The position numbers and the translations under genes are program-made. The notes under the pieces were generated by a model. It did no database searches. It was not told the DNA's origin and worked only from the letters and a program-made list of their open reading frames with translations. 64,000 nt of DNA from Pseudomonas sp. PB101 (GTDB taxonomy: Bacteria; Pseudomonadota; Gammaproteobacteria; Pseudomonadales; Pseudomonadaceae). Below are positions 40,582 through 49,428 of this stretch, one piece after another; position 1 is the first letter of the stretch, and each line of letters begins with the position of its first letter. The stretch spans positions 1 through 64,000 of the forward strand of contig NZ_RWIR01000079.1 of NCBI RefSeq assembly GCF_009764265.1, in the 5' to 3' direction.

Positions 40582-42852
40582 ATGTTAAACCGCGAGCTCG
40601 AAGTCACCCTCAATCTTGCCTTCAAGGAAGCTCGTTCGAAGCGTCATGAGTTCATGACCGTCGAACACCTCTTGCTGGCCCTATTGGACAATGAGGCTGC
40701 CGCCACCGTTCTGCGTGCGTGCGGCGCAAACCTCGACAAACTCAAGCATGACCTGCAGGAGTTCATCGACTCCACCACGCCATTGATTCCCGTTCATGAC
40801 GAGGATCGTGAAACCCAGCCAACCCTGGGCTTCCAGCGTGTCCTGCAACGTGCTGTGTTTCACGTACAGAGCTCGGGCAAACGCGAAGTGACTGGCGCCA
40901 ACGTGCTGGTCGCGATCTTCAGTGAGCAAGAGAGTCAGGCGGTGTTCCTGCTGAAGCAGCAGAGCGTTGCCCGTATAGATGTCGTCAACTACATCGCCCA
41001 TGGCATTTCCAAGGTGCCGGGGCATGGCGATCACTCTGAAGGTGAGCAAGATATGCAGGACGACGAGGGCGGTGAGTCTTCTTCCTCGGGCAATCCCCTG
41101 GATGCGTATGCCAGCAACCTCAATGAACTCGCGCGCCAGGGTCGTATCGATCCGTTGGTAGGTCGTGAGCTGGAAGTCGAGCGCGTCGCGCAGATCCTGG
41201 CGCGTCGCCGCAAAAACAATCCTCTGCTGGTGGGCGAGGCGGGCGTGGGTAAAACCGCGATTGCCGAAGGCCTGGCCAAGCGCATTGTCGACAACCAGGT
41301 GCCGGACCTGCTGGCCAACAGCGTGGTTTACTCCCTTGACCTGGGTGCCTTGCTGGCCGGTACCAAGTACCGTGGCGATTTCGAGAAGCGCTTCAAGGCG
41401 TTGCTCAATGAGCTGAAAAAACGTCCGCAGGCGATCCTGTTCATCGACGAGATCCACACCATCATCGGTGCGGGTGCCGCGTCCGGTGGTGTCATGGATG
41501 CCTCGAACCTGCTCAAGCCACTGCTGTCGTCCGGTGATATCCGTTGCATCGGTTCGACCACCTTCCAGGAATTCCGCGGCATCTTCGAGAAGGACCGAGC
41601 CTTGGCCCGGCGCTTCCAGAAGGTCGATGTGTCGGAGCCTTCGGTGGAAGACACCATCGGCATTCTGCGCGGCCTGAAGGGGCGTTTCGAAAGCCATCAC
41701 AATATCGAATACAGTGATGAAGCCCTGCGTGCGGCTGCCGAACTGGCTTCGCGCTACATCAATGACAGGCACATGCCGGACAAGGCGATCGACGTCATCG
41801 ACGAGGCGGGTGCCTACCAGCGCCTGCAACCGGTCGAGAAGCGTGTGAAACGCATCGAAGTGCCACAGGTCGAGGACATCGTCGCGAAAATCGCGCGGAT
41901 TCCGCCAAAACACGTCACCAGTTCCGACAAGGAACTGCTGCGTAACCTCGAGCGTGACCTGAAGCTGACCGTGTTTGGTCAGGATGCGGCGATCGACTCG
42001 CTGGCCACCGCGATCAAGCTGTCCCGTGCCGGCCTCAAGTCACCTGACAAGCCTGTCGGTTCGTTCCTGTTCGCAGGGCCTACCGGTGTCGGTAAAACCG
42101 AAGCGGCGCGTCAGTTGGCCAAGGCGCTGGGTGTCGAGTTGATTCGCTTCGACATGTCCGAGTACATGGAGCGCCACACCGTATCGCGCCTGATCGGTGC
42201 GCCTCCGGGTTATGTCGGGTTCGATCAGGGCGGTCTGCTCACTGAAGCCATCACCAAGCAGCCACACTGCGTGCTGTTGCTCGATGAGATCGAGAAGGCG
42301 CATCCGGAAGTCTTCAACCTGCTGCTGCAGGTGATGGACCACGGTACGTTGACCGATAACAACGGGCGCAAGGCGGATTTCCGTAACGTGATCGTCATCA
42401 TGACGACCAACGCCGGTGCCGAGACCGCAGCCCGGGCTTCGATCGGTTTCACTTATCAGGATCACTCGTCCGATGCTATGGAAGTGATCAAGAAGAGCTT
42501 CACGCCGGAATTCCGCAACCGTCTGGACACCATCATCCAGTTTGGTCGCCTCAGCCATGAGGTCATCAAGAGCGTGGTGGACAAGTTCCTTACCGAACTC
42601 CAGGCGCAGCTGGAAGACAAGCGAGTACTGCTGGAAGTCACCGATGCGGCCCGCAGCTGGCTGGCCGAAGGTGGCTACGACGCGGCGATGGGTGCTCGCC
42701 CAATGGCTCGCCTGATCCAGGACAAGATCAAGCGTCCGCTGGCGGAGGAGATTCTCTTTGGCGAACTGGCCGAGCATGGCGGTGTGGTGCACATCGACAT
42801 CAAGGACGGCGAACTGACCTTCGAGTTCGAGACCACGGCCGAAATGGCCTGA
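40582..42852 (+). CDS. clpA: ATP-dependent Clp protease ATP-binding subunit ClpA
   Basis: AAA+ unfoldase that threads substrates into ClpP; 756 aa. N-terminal ClpS-binding double repeat (about 1-145), first AAA module with Walker A GEAGVGKT (about residue 218-225) and Walker B LFIDEIH, second module with GPTGVGKT and LLLDEIEKAHPEV. The IGF/IGL-type ClpP-docking loop appears as ASIGFTYQ. Partner of ClpS encoded just upstream. Confidence 0.97.
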   Translation: MLNRELEVTLNLAFKEARSKRHEFMTVEHLLLALLDNEAAATVLRACGANLDKLKHDLQEFIDSTTPLIPVHDEDRETQPTLGFQRVLQRAVFHVQSSGKREVTGANVLVAIFSEQESQAVFLLKQQSVARIDVVNYIAHGISKVPGHGDHSEGEQDMQDDEGGESSSSGNPLDAYASNLNELARQGRIDPLVGRELEVERVAQILARRRKNNPLLVGEAGVGKTAIAEGLAKRIVDNQVPDLLANSVVYSLDLGALLAGTKYRGDFEKRFKALLNELKKRPQAILFIDEIHTIIGAGAASGGVMDASNLLKPLLSSGDIRCIGSTTFQEFRGIFEKDRALARRFQKVDVSEPSVEDTIGILRGLKGRFESHHNIEYSDEALRAAAELASRYINDRHMPDKAIDVIDEAGAYQRLQPVEKRVKRIEVPQVEDIVAKIARIPPKHVTSSDKELLRNLERDLKLTVFGQDAAIDSLATAIKLSRAGLKSPDKPVGSFLFAGPTGVGKTEAARQLAKALGVELIRFDMSEYMERHTVSRLIGAPPGYVGFDQGGLLTEAITKQPHCVLLLDEIEKAHPEVFNLLLQVMDHGTLTDNNGRKADFRNVIVIMTTNAGAETAARASIGFTYQDHSSDAMEVIKKSFTPEFRNRLDTIIQFGRLSHEVIKSVVDKFLTELQAQLEDKRVLLEVTDAARSWLAEGGYDAAMGARPMARLIQDKIKRPLAEEILFGELAEHGGVVHIDIKDGELTFEFETTAEMA

Positions 42853-42868
42853 CGTTCAGAAGCAAAAC

Positions 42869-42894
42869 AAAAAGGCGCCGAGAGGCGCCTTTTT
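42869..42894 (+). terminator. Rho-independent terminator of clpSA
   Basis: Perfect 11-bp stem AAAAAGGCGCC / GGCGCCTTTTT with GAGA loop, 16 nt past the clpA stop. Confidence 0.92.
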
Positions 42895-42921
42895 GCTATC
42901 TGCCAAAACACACCAAATCCC

Positions 42922-43013
42922 TGTGGGAGCGGGCTTTCCCGCGATGAGGCCGTCCCAGTCAGCATCTTTATTGGCTGACAGTCCGCTATCGCTGGCAAGC
43001 CAGCTCCCACAGG
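42922..43013. repeat. REPIN with mismatched arms
   Basis: Left arm GTGGGAGCGGGCTTTCCCGCGA is the GGGC-type; right arm TCGCTGGCAAGCCAGCTCCCAC is the TGGC-type. The outer bases pair but the inner ones do not, so this looks like a hybrid of two REP families. Confidence 0.8.
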
Positions 43014-43048
43014 AGGGGGGTGGTCGCCAAATCGCAGGCAAACAAAAA

Positions 43049-43070
43049 CGCCCGGCATAAGCCGGGCGTC
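43049..43070 (-). terminator. Rho-independent terminator of infA
   Basis: Stem ACGCCCGGC / GCCGGGCGT, 4-nt loop, then TTTTTG on the minus strand, about 15 nt after the infA stop. Confidence 0.88.
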
Positions 43071-43084
43071 TTGTATTGACCTGA

Positions 43085-43303
43085 TTAGCGGGCGCGGTAA
43101 GTAATGCGCCCTTTGCTCAAGTCATAGGGAGTCAGCTCTACGCGCACTTTGTCGCCGGTAAGAATACGGATGTAGTTCTTGCGCATCTTGCCGGAGATGT
43201 GCGCGGTTACGACGTGCCCATTTTCCAACTCCACACGAAACATGGTGTTGGGCAGGGTGTCGACGACAGTGCCTTCCATTTCGAAGCTGTCTTCTTTCGA
43301 CAT
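43085..43303 (-). CDS. infA: Translation initiation factor IF-1
   Basis: 72-aa OB-fold protein that occupies the ribosomal A site during initiation. The sequence [20 protein letters not shown] through KGRITYRAR is the standard IF-1. The ATG at 43303 was chosen; 22 upstream codons are not homologous. It lies beside bpt/aat and clpA, the same group of genes as in many gammaproteobacteria. Confidence 0.97.
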
Positions 43304-43414
43304 GCAGTAAAGCCCTCGGTGTCCAATGAATGGCCCGGTGCAACTGCGCCAGGCAAAAGCGGCGTGCATTGTGCCCGAAAAGTGGGGTTTAAGCCAAGGG
43401 GTTTAGGGCCGGCT

Positions 43415-44122
43415 CTAGTTTAGAACCACCCAGCGCTGATTAATCAGCAACTCAATGGGGCGATATTGAGTCTTGTAGCTCATCTTTTTGCAGTTTTTGA
43501 TCCAGTAGCCGAGGTAGACCGCCTCCAGCCCCAGCCGTCGGGCCTCGCCGATCTGCCAGAGGATTGCGTAGCGCCCGAGGCTGCGACGCTCTTCGCAGGG
43601 TTCATAGAAGGTGTAGACCGCCGAAAGACCGTTCGGCAGCAAGTCGGTGACGGCGACGGCCAGCAGCCGGCCGTTCAGGCGGAACTCATAGAACCGTGAA
43701 AACGGCAGGTCGCGCACCAGGAAAGTCGAAAACTGGTCACGACTGGGCGGGTACATGTCGCCGTCGGCATGCCGTTGTTCGATATAGCGCTGGTAAAGAT
43801 CGAAATACTCTTCGTTGAAACAGGGCTTGGCCGGGCGCACCTGCAAATCCGCGTTGCGCTTGAAGATGCGTTTCTGTTGCCGGTTGGGCGTGAACTGTCC
43901 CACGGGGATGCGCGCCGGAACGCACGCATTGCAATTCTGGCAATGCGGCCGGTAGAGATGATCGCCGCTGCGACGAAAACCCATCTCCGACAGGTCTGCA
44001 TAGACATGCACATCCATGGGCTGGCTAGGGTCGAGGAACAGGGTTGTGGCCTGTTCCTCCGGCAGATAACTGCAAGAGTGCGGCTGAGTGGCATAGAACT
44101 TCAAACGCGCCAACTCGGTCAT
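43415..44122 (-). CDS. bpt: Aspartate/glutamate leucyltransferase (Bpt)
   Basis: 235-aa N-end-rule transferase that adds leucine from Leu-tRNA to proteins beginning with Asp or Glu; also annotated as an arginyl-tRNA-transferase-like Ate. The N-terminal Cys cluster is visible in HSCSYLPEEQA and the HCQNCNACVPAR motif; the C-terminal acyltransferase fold includes LGYWIKNCKKMSYK. The ATG at 44122 (MTELARLKF) was chosen. 57 bp after aat. Confidence 0.94.
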   Translation of the reverse strand: MTELARLKFYATQPHSCSYLPEEQATTLFLDPSQPMDVHVYADLSEMGFRRSGDHLYRPHCQNCNACVPARIPVGQFTPNRQQKRIFKRNADLQVRPAKPCFNEEYFDLYQRYIEQRHADGDMYPPSRDQFSTFLVRDLPFSRFYEFRLNGRLLAVAVTDLLPNGLSAVYTFYEPCEERRSLGRYAILWQIGEARRLGLEAVYLGYWIKNCKKMSYKTQYRPIELLINQRWVVLN

Positions 44123-44179
44123 GATCAACCCTCGGGATAATGCTTTTGAATAAGTGTAAGCCACGCGCGCAAATGTCGC

Positions 44180-44860
44180 TCAGCAAACCCAGGTGGCGGT
44201 GTTGGGTTGGTCCAGGTGCCTGGCCAAATAGTTGGCAAACTCGCGGCGGGGGATGGCCCGGGCACCCAGGCTGTGCAGGTGATCGGTGGGCATCTGGCAA
44301 TCGATCAGCACAAAACCCGAGTCTTTCAGATGCCGGACCAATGTGGCAAAGCCGAATTTCGAGGCGTTGTCGGCGCGGCTGAACATGGACTCGCCGAAAA
44401 ACAACTGGCCCATCGCCAGGCCATACAGCCCGCCGACCAGTTCGTCGCCGTCCCACACTTCCACCGAGTGCGCGTGACCACGTCGGTGCAGTTCGATGTA
44501 GGCATCCTGCATTGCCTCGGTGATCCAGGTGCCGTCGGCGTAATCCCGGGGTGCGGCGCAGGCGCGGATGACGGCGGCGAAGTCCTGGTCGAAGGTCACT
44601 TGATAGCGTTGCTGGCGCAGCAGTTTGTTCAGGCTGCGCGAGATGTGCAATTCGTCGGGAAACAAGACCGTGCGCGGGTCCGGAGACCACCACAGAATTG
44701 GCTGGCCTTCGGAAAACCATGGAAAGCAGCCGTGGCGATAAGCCGAGATCAGCCGATCGGCGGACAGATCACCGCCGGCAGCCAGAAGCCCGTTGGGGTC
44801 GCGCATGGCCTTTTCCAGCGGTGGGAAAAGCATGGTATTACGTTGTAACCAAGTCAGCAT
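44180..44860 (-). CDS. aat: Leucyl/phenylalanyl-tRNA-protein transferase
   Basis: 226-aa enzyme adding Leu or Phe to proteins with N-terminal Lys or Arg, making ClpS substrates. The family motif GCFPWFSEGQPILWWSPDPR (about 50-69) is plain. Start: the ATG at 44860 gives MLTWLQRNT, the usual N-terminus; an ATG 17 codons upstream adds a Pro/Ser-rich stretch and is less likely. With Bpt, ClpS and ClpA it forms the bacterial N-degron pathway. Confidence 0.95.
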   Translation of the reverse strand: MLTWLQRNTMLFPPLEKAMRDPNGLLAAGGDLSADRLISAYRHGCFPWFSEGQPILWWSPDPRTVLFPDELHISRSLNKLLRQQRYQVTFDQDFAAVIRACAAPRDYADGTWITEAMQDAYIELHRRGHAHSVEVWDGDELVGGLYGLAMGQLFFGESMFSRADNASKFGFATLVRHLKDSGFVLIDCQMPTDHLHSLGARAIPRREFANYLARHLDQPNTATWVC

Positions 44861-44921
44861 GGCATCCGGGCTTGCAGAAGGGGAGGGCAGTGGCGGGTGT
44901 GGGCCCGCCATAAGTTTGCCT

Positions 44922-45881
44922 TCAAACGGTGGGAATGTCGTCGAGGTATTTTTCCGCGTCCAGTGCCGCCATGCAGCCGGCCCCGGCAGACGTAACGGCC
45001 TGGCGATAAACGTGGTCGGCCACGTCGCCGGCGGCAAACACACCGGCAATCGCCGTGGCGGTGGCATCGCCTTCGCTACCGCCCCTGACCAGCAGATAGC
45101 CGTCGCGCATTTCCAGCTGGCCCGTGAACAGGTCGGTGTTGGGTTTATGGCCGATGGCGATAAACACCCCGGCCAGCGGCAGCTCCCGGGTTTCACCGGT
45201 TTGGCTGTCGCGCAGACGGGCGCCGGTCACGCCGCTGGCATCGCCAAGCACCTCGTCCAGGTTCTGGTTCCAGTGCAGGCGGATATTGCCGTTGGCGGCT
45301 TTTTCGAAGAGTTTGTCCTGGAGGATCTTCTCCGAACGCAACTTGTCGCGACGATGCACCAGGTGCACTTCCTTGGCAATATTCGACAGGTACAAGGCTT
45401 CCTCGACCGCCGTATTGCCGCCGCCGACCACTGCAACCACCTGATTACGATAGAAAAATCCGTCACAGGTCGCACAAGCCGAAACCCCTTTGCCGGCAAA
45501 CGCTTCTTCCGAGGGCAGGCCCAGGTATTGCGCAGAAGCGCCGGTGGCAATGATCAGTGCGTCGCAGGTGTAGGTGCCGCCATCGCCGATCAGTTCGAAC
45601 GGCCGTTGTTGCAACTTGGCGGTATGGATGTGGTCGTAAACGATCTCGGTGGCAAAGCGTTCGGCGTGTTTTTGCATGCGATCCATCAGCACAGGTCCAG
45701 TCAGGCCTTCGACGTCGCCTGGCCAGTTATCCACTTCGACCGTGGTGGTGAGCTGGCCACCTGCCTGTATGCCGGTGATGACAACGGGCTTGAGGTTGGC
45801 GCGGGCGGCATAAACGGCTGCGCTGTAACCGGCAGGGCCGGAGCCCAGGATGATCAGGCGGGAATGCTTCGCTTCGCTCAT
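44922..45881 (-). CDS. trxB: Thioredoxin-disulfide reductase
   Basis: 319-aa FAD enzyme reducing thioredoxin with NADPH. FAD-binding GSGPAGYSAA near residues 13-22, redox motif CATC in VSACATCDGF (about 136-139), NADPH-binding GGGNTAVEEAL, and the C-terminal GVFAAGDVAD. Head of the trxB-aat-bpt-infA run of minus-strand genes. Confidence 0.96.
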   Translation of the reverse strand: MSEAKHSRLIILGSGPAGYSAAVYAARANLKPVVITGIQAGGQLTTTVEVDNWPGDVEGLTGPVLMDRMQKHAERFATEIVYDHIHTAKLQQRPFELIGDGGTYTCDALIIATGASAQYLGLPSEEAFAGKGVSACATCDGFFYRNQVVAVVGGGNTAVEEALYLSNIAKEVHLVHRRDKLRSEKILQDKLFEKAANGNIRLHWNQNLDEVLGDASGVTGARLRDSQTGETRELPLAGVFIAIGHKPNTDLFTGQLEMRDGYLLVRGGSEGDATATAIAGVFAAGDVADHVYRQAVTSAGAGCMAALDAEKYLDDIPTV

Positions 45882-46187
45882 AAAAACACCTCATAAGCCT
45901 TTGTCACAAAAGAGAATGCGTGCTCAAATTGAACAGCATGTCATGTGCTGTTGACTATGCTACACCCAAGGGTCTCAGGCATGGCGTCGTGCGCACAAAC
46001 CCGTACAATGCCCTGCGTGTTACATATATTCAGTGCGCACCGTGTTTATAAAAACCGGGGCGCAGTGTTAAAAGTAGTCCCGGTTACACGTGTTAACTTT
46101 TTTACCTGCCTGGATTGGGCGGTTTTTTCGCAGTTTTTATAGACATTCACCAGATGGACGCGCCCATGGCGCAGGAAAAGAAGCGTT
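45882..46187. promoter_or_regulatory. Divergent promoter region between trxB and ftsK
   Basis: A 306-bp gap without a gene. It holds a perfect 7-bp inverted repeat AACAGCA-N7-TGCTGTT (45932-45952), 51 bp before the trxB start, and an AT-rich stretch at 46095-46140 with TTATAG as a possible -10 for ftsK. Neither promoter is certain. Confidence 0.45.
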
Positions 46188-48599
46188 TTGAAGAAATCCA
46201 CCGCAGCACCTAAACCAGCCGTCGTTCCACTCTGGCGCCAGCACTTGCACTACCGACTCAAGGAAGGTGCGCTGATCGCCATCGGAGCCCTGTGCCTGTT
46301 CCTGATGATGGCCTTGTTGACCTATGGCAAGGATGATCCGGGCTGGAGCCATAACAGCAAGATCGACGACGTGCAGAACTTCGGCGGGCCAGCGGGCTCC
46401 TACAGCGCCGATATCCTGTTCATGGTGCTGGGTTACTTCGCCTACATCTTCCCGTTGCTGCTGGCGATCAAGGCGTACCAGATCTTCCGCCAGCGTCACG
46501 AACCCTGGCAGTGGAGCGGTTGGCTGTTCTCCTGGCGCCTGATCGGCCTGGTGTTCCTGGTGTTGTCCGGCGCCGCCCTGGCCCATATCCATTTCCATGC
46601 CGCGACCGGCCTGCCGGCCGGGGCGGGCGGTGCGCTGGGGGAAAGCCTCGGCGAGCTGGCGAGGAACGCCCTGAACATCCAGGGCAGCACGCTGTTGTTC
46701 ATCGCGTTGTTCCTGTTCGGCCTGACCGTGTTTACCGACCTGTCGTGGTTCAAGGTGATGGACATCACCGGCAAGATCACCCTCGACCTGTTCGAGTTGT
46801 TCCAGGGCGCGGCCAATCGCTGGTGGGCGGCTCGTACCGAGCGCAAACAGCTGGTTGCCCAGTTGCGTGCAGTCGACGACCGTATGGATGAAGTGGTCGC
46901 GCCGAGCGTCACCGACAAGCGCGAGCAGGCCAAGGTCAAGGAGCGCCTGATCGAGCGTGAACAGGCGCTGAGCAAGCACATGTCAGAGCGCGAGAAGCAG
47001 GTGCCGCCGGTGATTGCGCCTGCACCGCCAAAACCCGCCGCACCGAGCAAACGCGTCGAAAAAGAGAAGCAGGCGCCGCTGTTCGTCGACAGCGCCGTGG
47101 AAGGCACCTTGCCGCCGATCTCGATTCTCGACCCGGCGGAAAAGAAACAGCTCAATTATTCGCCTGAATCCCTGGCGGCGGTTGGCCACCTGCTGGAAAT
47201 CAAGCTCAAGGAATTTGGCGTCGAAGTCACCGTGGATTCGATCCATCCGGGTCCGGTGATTACCCGTTACGAAATCCAGCCCGCCGCTGGCGTCAAGGTA
47301 AGCCGTATCGCCAACCTGGCCAAGGACCTTGCGCGCTCCCTGGCCGTGACCAGCGTGCGCGTGGTGGAAGTGATTCCGGGCAAGACCACGGTCGGTATCG
47401 AGATTCCCAACGAAGACCGGCAGATCGTGCGTTTCTCCGAAGTCCTGTCGACCCCCGAGTACGACAACTTCAAGTCGCCGGTCACCCTGGCCCTGGGCCA
47501 CGACATCGGCGGCAAGCCGGTCATCACCGACCTGGCGAAGATGCCGCATTTGCTGGTGGCCGGTACTACCGGTTCCGGTAAGTCGGTGGGCGTGAACGCG
47601 ATGATCCTGTCGATCCTGTTCAAGTCCGGCCCGGAAGACGCCAAGCTGATCATGATCGACCCGAAGATGCTGGAATTGTCGATCTACGAAGGTATTCCGC
47701 ACCTGCTGTGCCCGGTGGTCACCGACATGAAGGACGCCGCCAACGCCCTGCGCTGGAGCGTTGCCGAGATGGAGCGACGCTACAAGCTGATGGCCAAGAT
47801 GGGTGTGCGAAACCTGTCGGGCTTCAACGCCAAGGTCAAGGAAGCCCAGGACGCCGGCACGCCGTTGAGCGATCCGCTGTACAAGCGCGAAAGCATCCAC
47901 GACGAAGCGCCGCTGTTGCAAAAGCTGCCGACCATCGTGGTGGTGGTCGACGAATTCGCCGACATGATGATGATCGTCGGCAAGAAGGTTGAAGAACTGA
48001 TCGCCCGTATCGCCCAGAAGGCGCGTGCGGCCGGTATTCACTTGATCCTCGCGACCCAGCGTCCGTCGGTGGATGTGATCACCGGTCTGATCAAGGCCAA
48101 CATCCCGACCCGTATGGCGTTCCAGGTATCGAGCAAGATCGACTCGCGGACCATCATCGACCAGGGCGGCGCCGAGCAACTGCTGGGCCACGGTGACATG
48201 CTCTACATGCCGCCGGGTACCAGCCTGCCGATTCGAGTTCACGGGGCTTTCGTGTCCGACGACGAGGTTCACCGCGTGGTGGAAGCCTGGAAGTTGCGTG
48301 GCGCGCCGGAATACAACGACGACATCCTCAATGGCGTCGAAGAGGCCGGTAGCGGCTTTGAAGGTAGCAGCGGTGGCGGCGACGGTGACGATCCCGAGGC
48401 CGATGCACTGTACGACGAAGCGGTGCAGTTCGTGCTGGAAAGCCGTCGCGCCTCCATTTCCGCGGTTCAGCGCAAGCTGAAGATCGGCTACAACCGCGCC
48501 GCGCGCATGATCGAAGCCATGGAAATGGCCGGGGTCGTGACGTCCATGAACACCAACGGTTCGCGTGAAGTCCTGGCCCCGGGCCCGGTGCGCGACTGA
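46188..48599 (+). CDS. ftsK: DNA translocase FtsK
   Basis: Septal DNA pump that moves chromosome termini and activates XerCD at dif; 803 aa. Four N-terminal membrane helices (about residues 25-195), a charged linker shorter than in E. coli, the RecA-like motor with Walker A AGTTGSGKSVGVN, Walker B VVVVDEFADMMM, and the C-terminal winged-helix gamma domain (last ~65 residues) that reads KOPS. The start is TTG, preceded by AGGAAAAG; the two nearby ATGs at 46154 and 46166 are out of frame. Confidence 0.95.
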   Translation: MKKSTAAPKPAVVPLWRQHLHYRLKEGALIAIGALCLFLMMALLTYGKDDPGWSHNSKIDDVQNFGGPAGSYSADILFMVLGYFAYIFPLLLAIKAYQIFRQRHEPWQWSGWLFSWRLIGLVFLVLSGAALAHIHFHAATGLPAGAGGALGESLGELARNALNIQGSTLLFIALFLFGLTVFTDLSWFKVMDITGKITLDLFELFQGAANRWWAARTERKQLVAQLRAVDDRMDEVVAPSVTDKREQAKVKERLIEREQALSKHMSEREKQVPPVIAPAPPKPAAPSKRVEKEKQAPLFVDSAVEGTLPPISILDPAEKKQLNYSPESLAAVGHLLEIKLKEFGVEVTVDSIHPGPVITRYEIQPAAGVKVSRIANLAKDLARSLAVTSVRVVEVIPGKTTVGIEIPNEDRQIVRFSEVLSTPEYDNFKSPVTLALGHDIGGKPVITDLAKMPHLLVAGTTGSGKSVGVNAMILSILFKSGPEDAKLIMIDPKMLELSIYEGIPHLLCPVVTDMKDAANALRWSVAEMERRYKLMAKMGVRNLSGFNAKVKEAQDAGTPLSDPLYKRESIHDEAPLLQKLPTIVVVVDEFADMMMIVGKKVEELIARIAQKARAAGIHLILATQRPSVDVITGLIKANIPTRMAFQVSSKIDSRTIIDQGGAEQLLGHGDMLYMPPGTSLPIRVHGAFVSDDEVHRVVEAWKLRGAPEYNDDILNGVEEAGSGFEGSSGGGDGDDPEADALYDEAVQFVLESRRASISAVQRKLKIGYNRAARMIEAMEMAGVVTSMNTNGSREVLAPGPVRD

Positions 48600-48664
48600 C
48601 CGAGTATGAAAGGGGCGGTGCCGTTGGCGCCGCCCGCACTCCCACGAATGTTATGAGGACTCCC

Positions 48665-49288
48665 ATGCGTCTGATCCGCATGCTGTTGCTGCCGGTACTG
48701 GCCTTGACCACGCTCCAGGCTCACGCCGATGACAAGGACGTGGCGCGCCTGACCCAATTGCTGGAAAAATCCCAGACCCTGACCGCGCGTTTCTCGCAAC
48801 TGACCCTGGATGGCACCGGCACCCAGTTGCAGGAAACCGCTGGCGAGATGTCCCTGCAGCGCCCGGGCCTGTTCTACTGGCACACCGATGCACCGGCCGA
48901 ACAGACCATGATTTCCGACGGCAAGAAGGTCACCCTGTGGGACCCGGACCTGGAACAGGCCACCATCAAGAACCTCGACCAGCGCCTGACCCAGACGCCG
49001 GCCTTGCTGCTGTCCGGTGACGTGTCCAAGATCAGCCAGAGCTTCGACATCAGCGCCAAGGAAGCCGGTGGCGTGATCGACTTCACCTTGAAGCCGAAAA
49101 CCAAGGACACCTTGTTCGACAGCCTGCGCCTGTCGTTCCGCAATGGTCTGGTCAATGACATGCAACTGATCGACAGCGTCGGCCAGCGCACTAATATCCT
49201 GTTCACCGGGGTGAAGGCCAACGAGCCGATCCCGGCGTCCAAGTTCAAGTTCGACATCCCCAAGGGTGCGGACGTGATCCAGGAGTAA
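48665..49288 (+). CDS. lolA: Outer-membrane lipoprotein carrier protein LolA
   Basis: Periplasmic chaperone that carries lipoproteins from LolCDE to LolB; 207 aa. Signal peptide of about 20 residues ending LQAHA. The RFSQLTLDGTG and RPGLFYWHTDAP stretches are typical. An ATG four codons earlier lacks a ribosome site; the ATG at 48665 has GAGGA 6 nt before it. 65 bp after ftsK, the usual ftsK-lolA-rarA order. Confidence 0.95.
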   Translation: MRLIRMLLLPVLALTTLQAHADDKDVARLTQLLEKSQTLTARFSQLTLDGTGTQLQETAGEMSLQRPGLFYWHTDAPAEQTMISDGKKVTLWDPDLEQATIKNLDQRLTQTPALLLSGDVSKISQSFDISAKEAGGVIDFTLKPKTKDTLFDSLRLSFRNGLVNDMQLIDSVGQRTNILFTGVKANEPIPASKFKFDIPKGADVIQE

Positions 49289-49301
49289 CACGCACAACCC
49301 T

Positions 49302-49389
49302 TGTAGGAGCCGGCTTGCTGGCGATGGCGGTTTGTCATTCAACATTAATGTCGACTGACCCACCATCGCCAGCAAGCCGGCTCCTACAG
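49302..49389. repeat. REPIN (GCCGGC-type arms)
   Basis: TGTAGGAGCCGGCTTGCTGG and CCAGCAAGCCGGCTCCTACA, a near-perfect inverted pair between lolA and rarA. Its centre carries a TCAACATTAATGTCGACTGA loop resembling the one in the REPs at 63614 and 63761. Confidence 0.88.
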
Positions 49390-49428
49390 GGGGATGCGGT
49401 GTTCATAGCGAGGTTTTAAAAGTACGTG

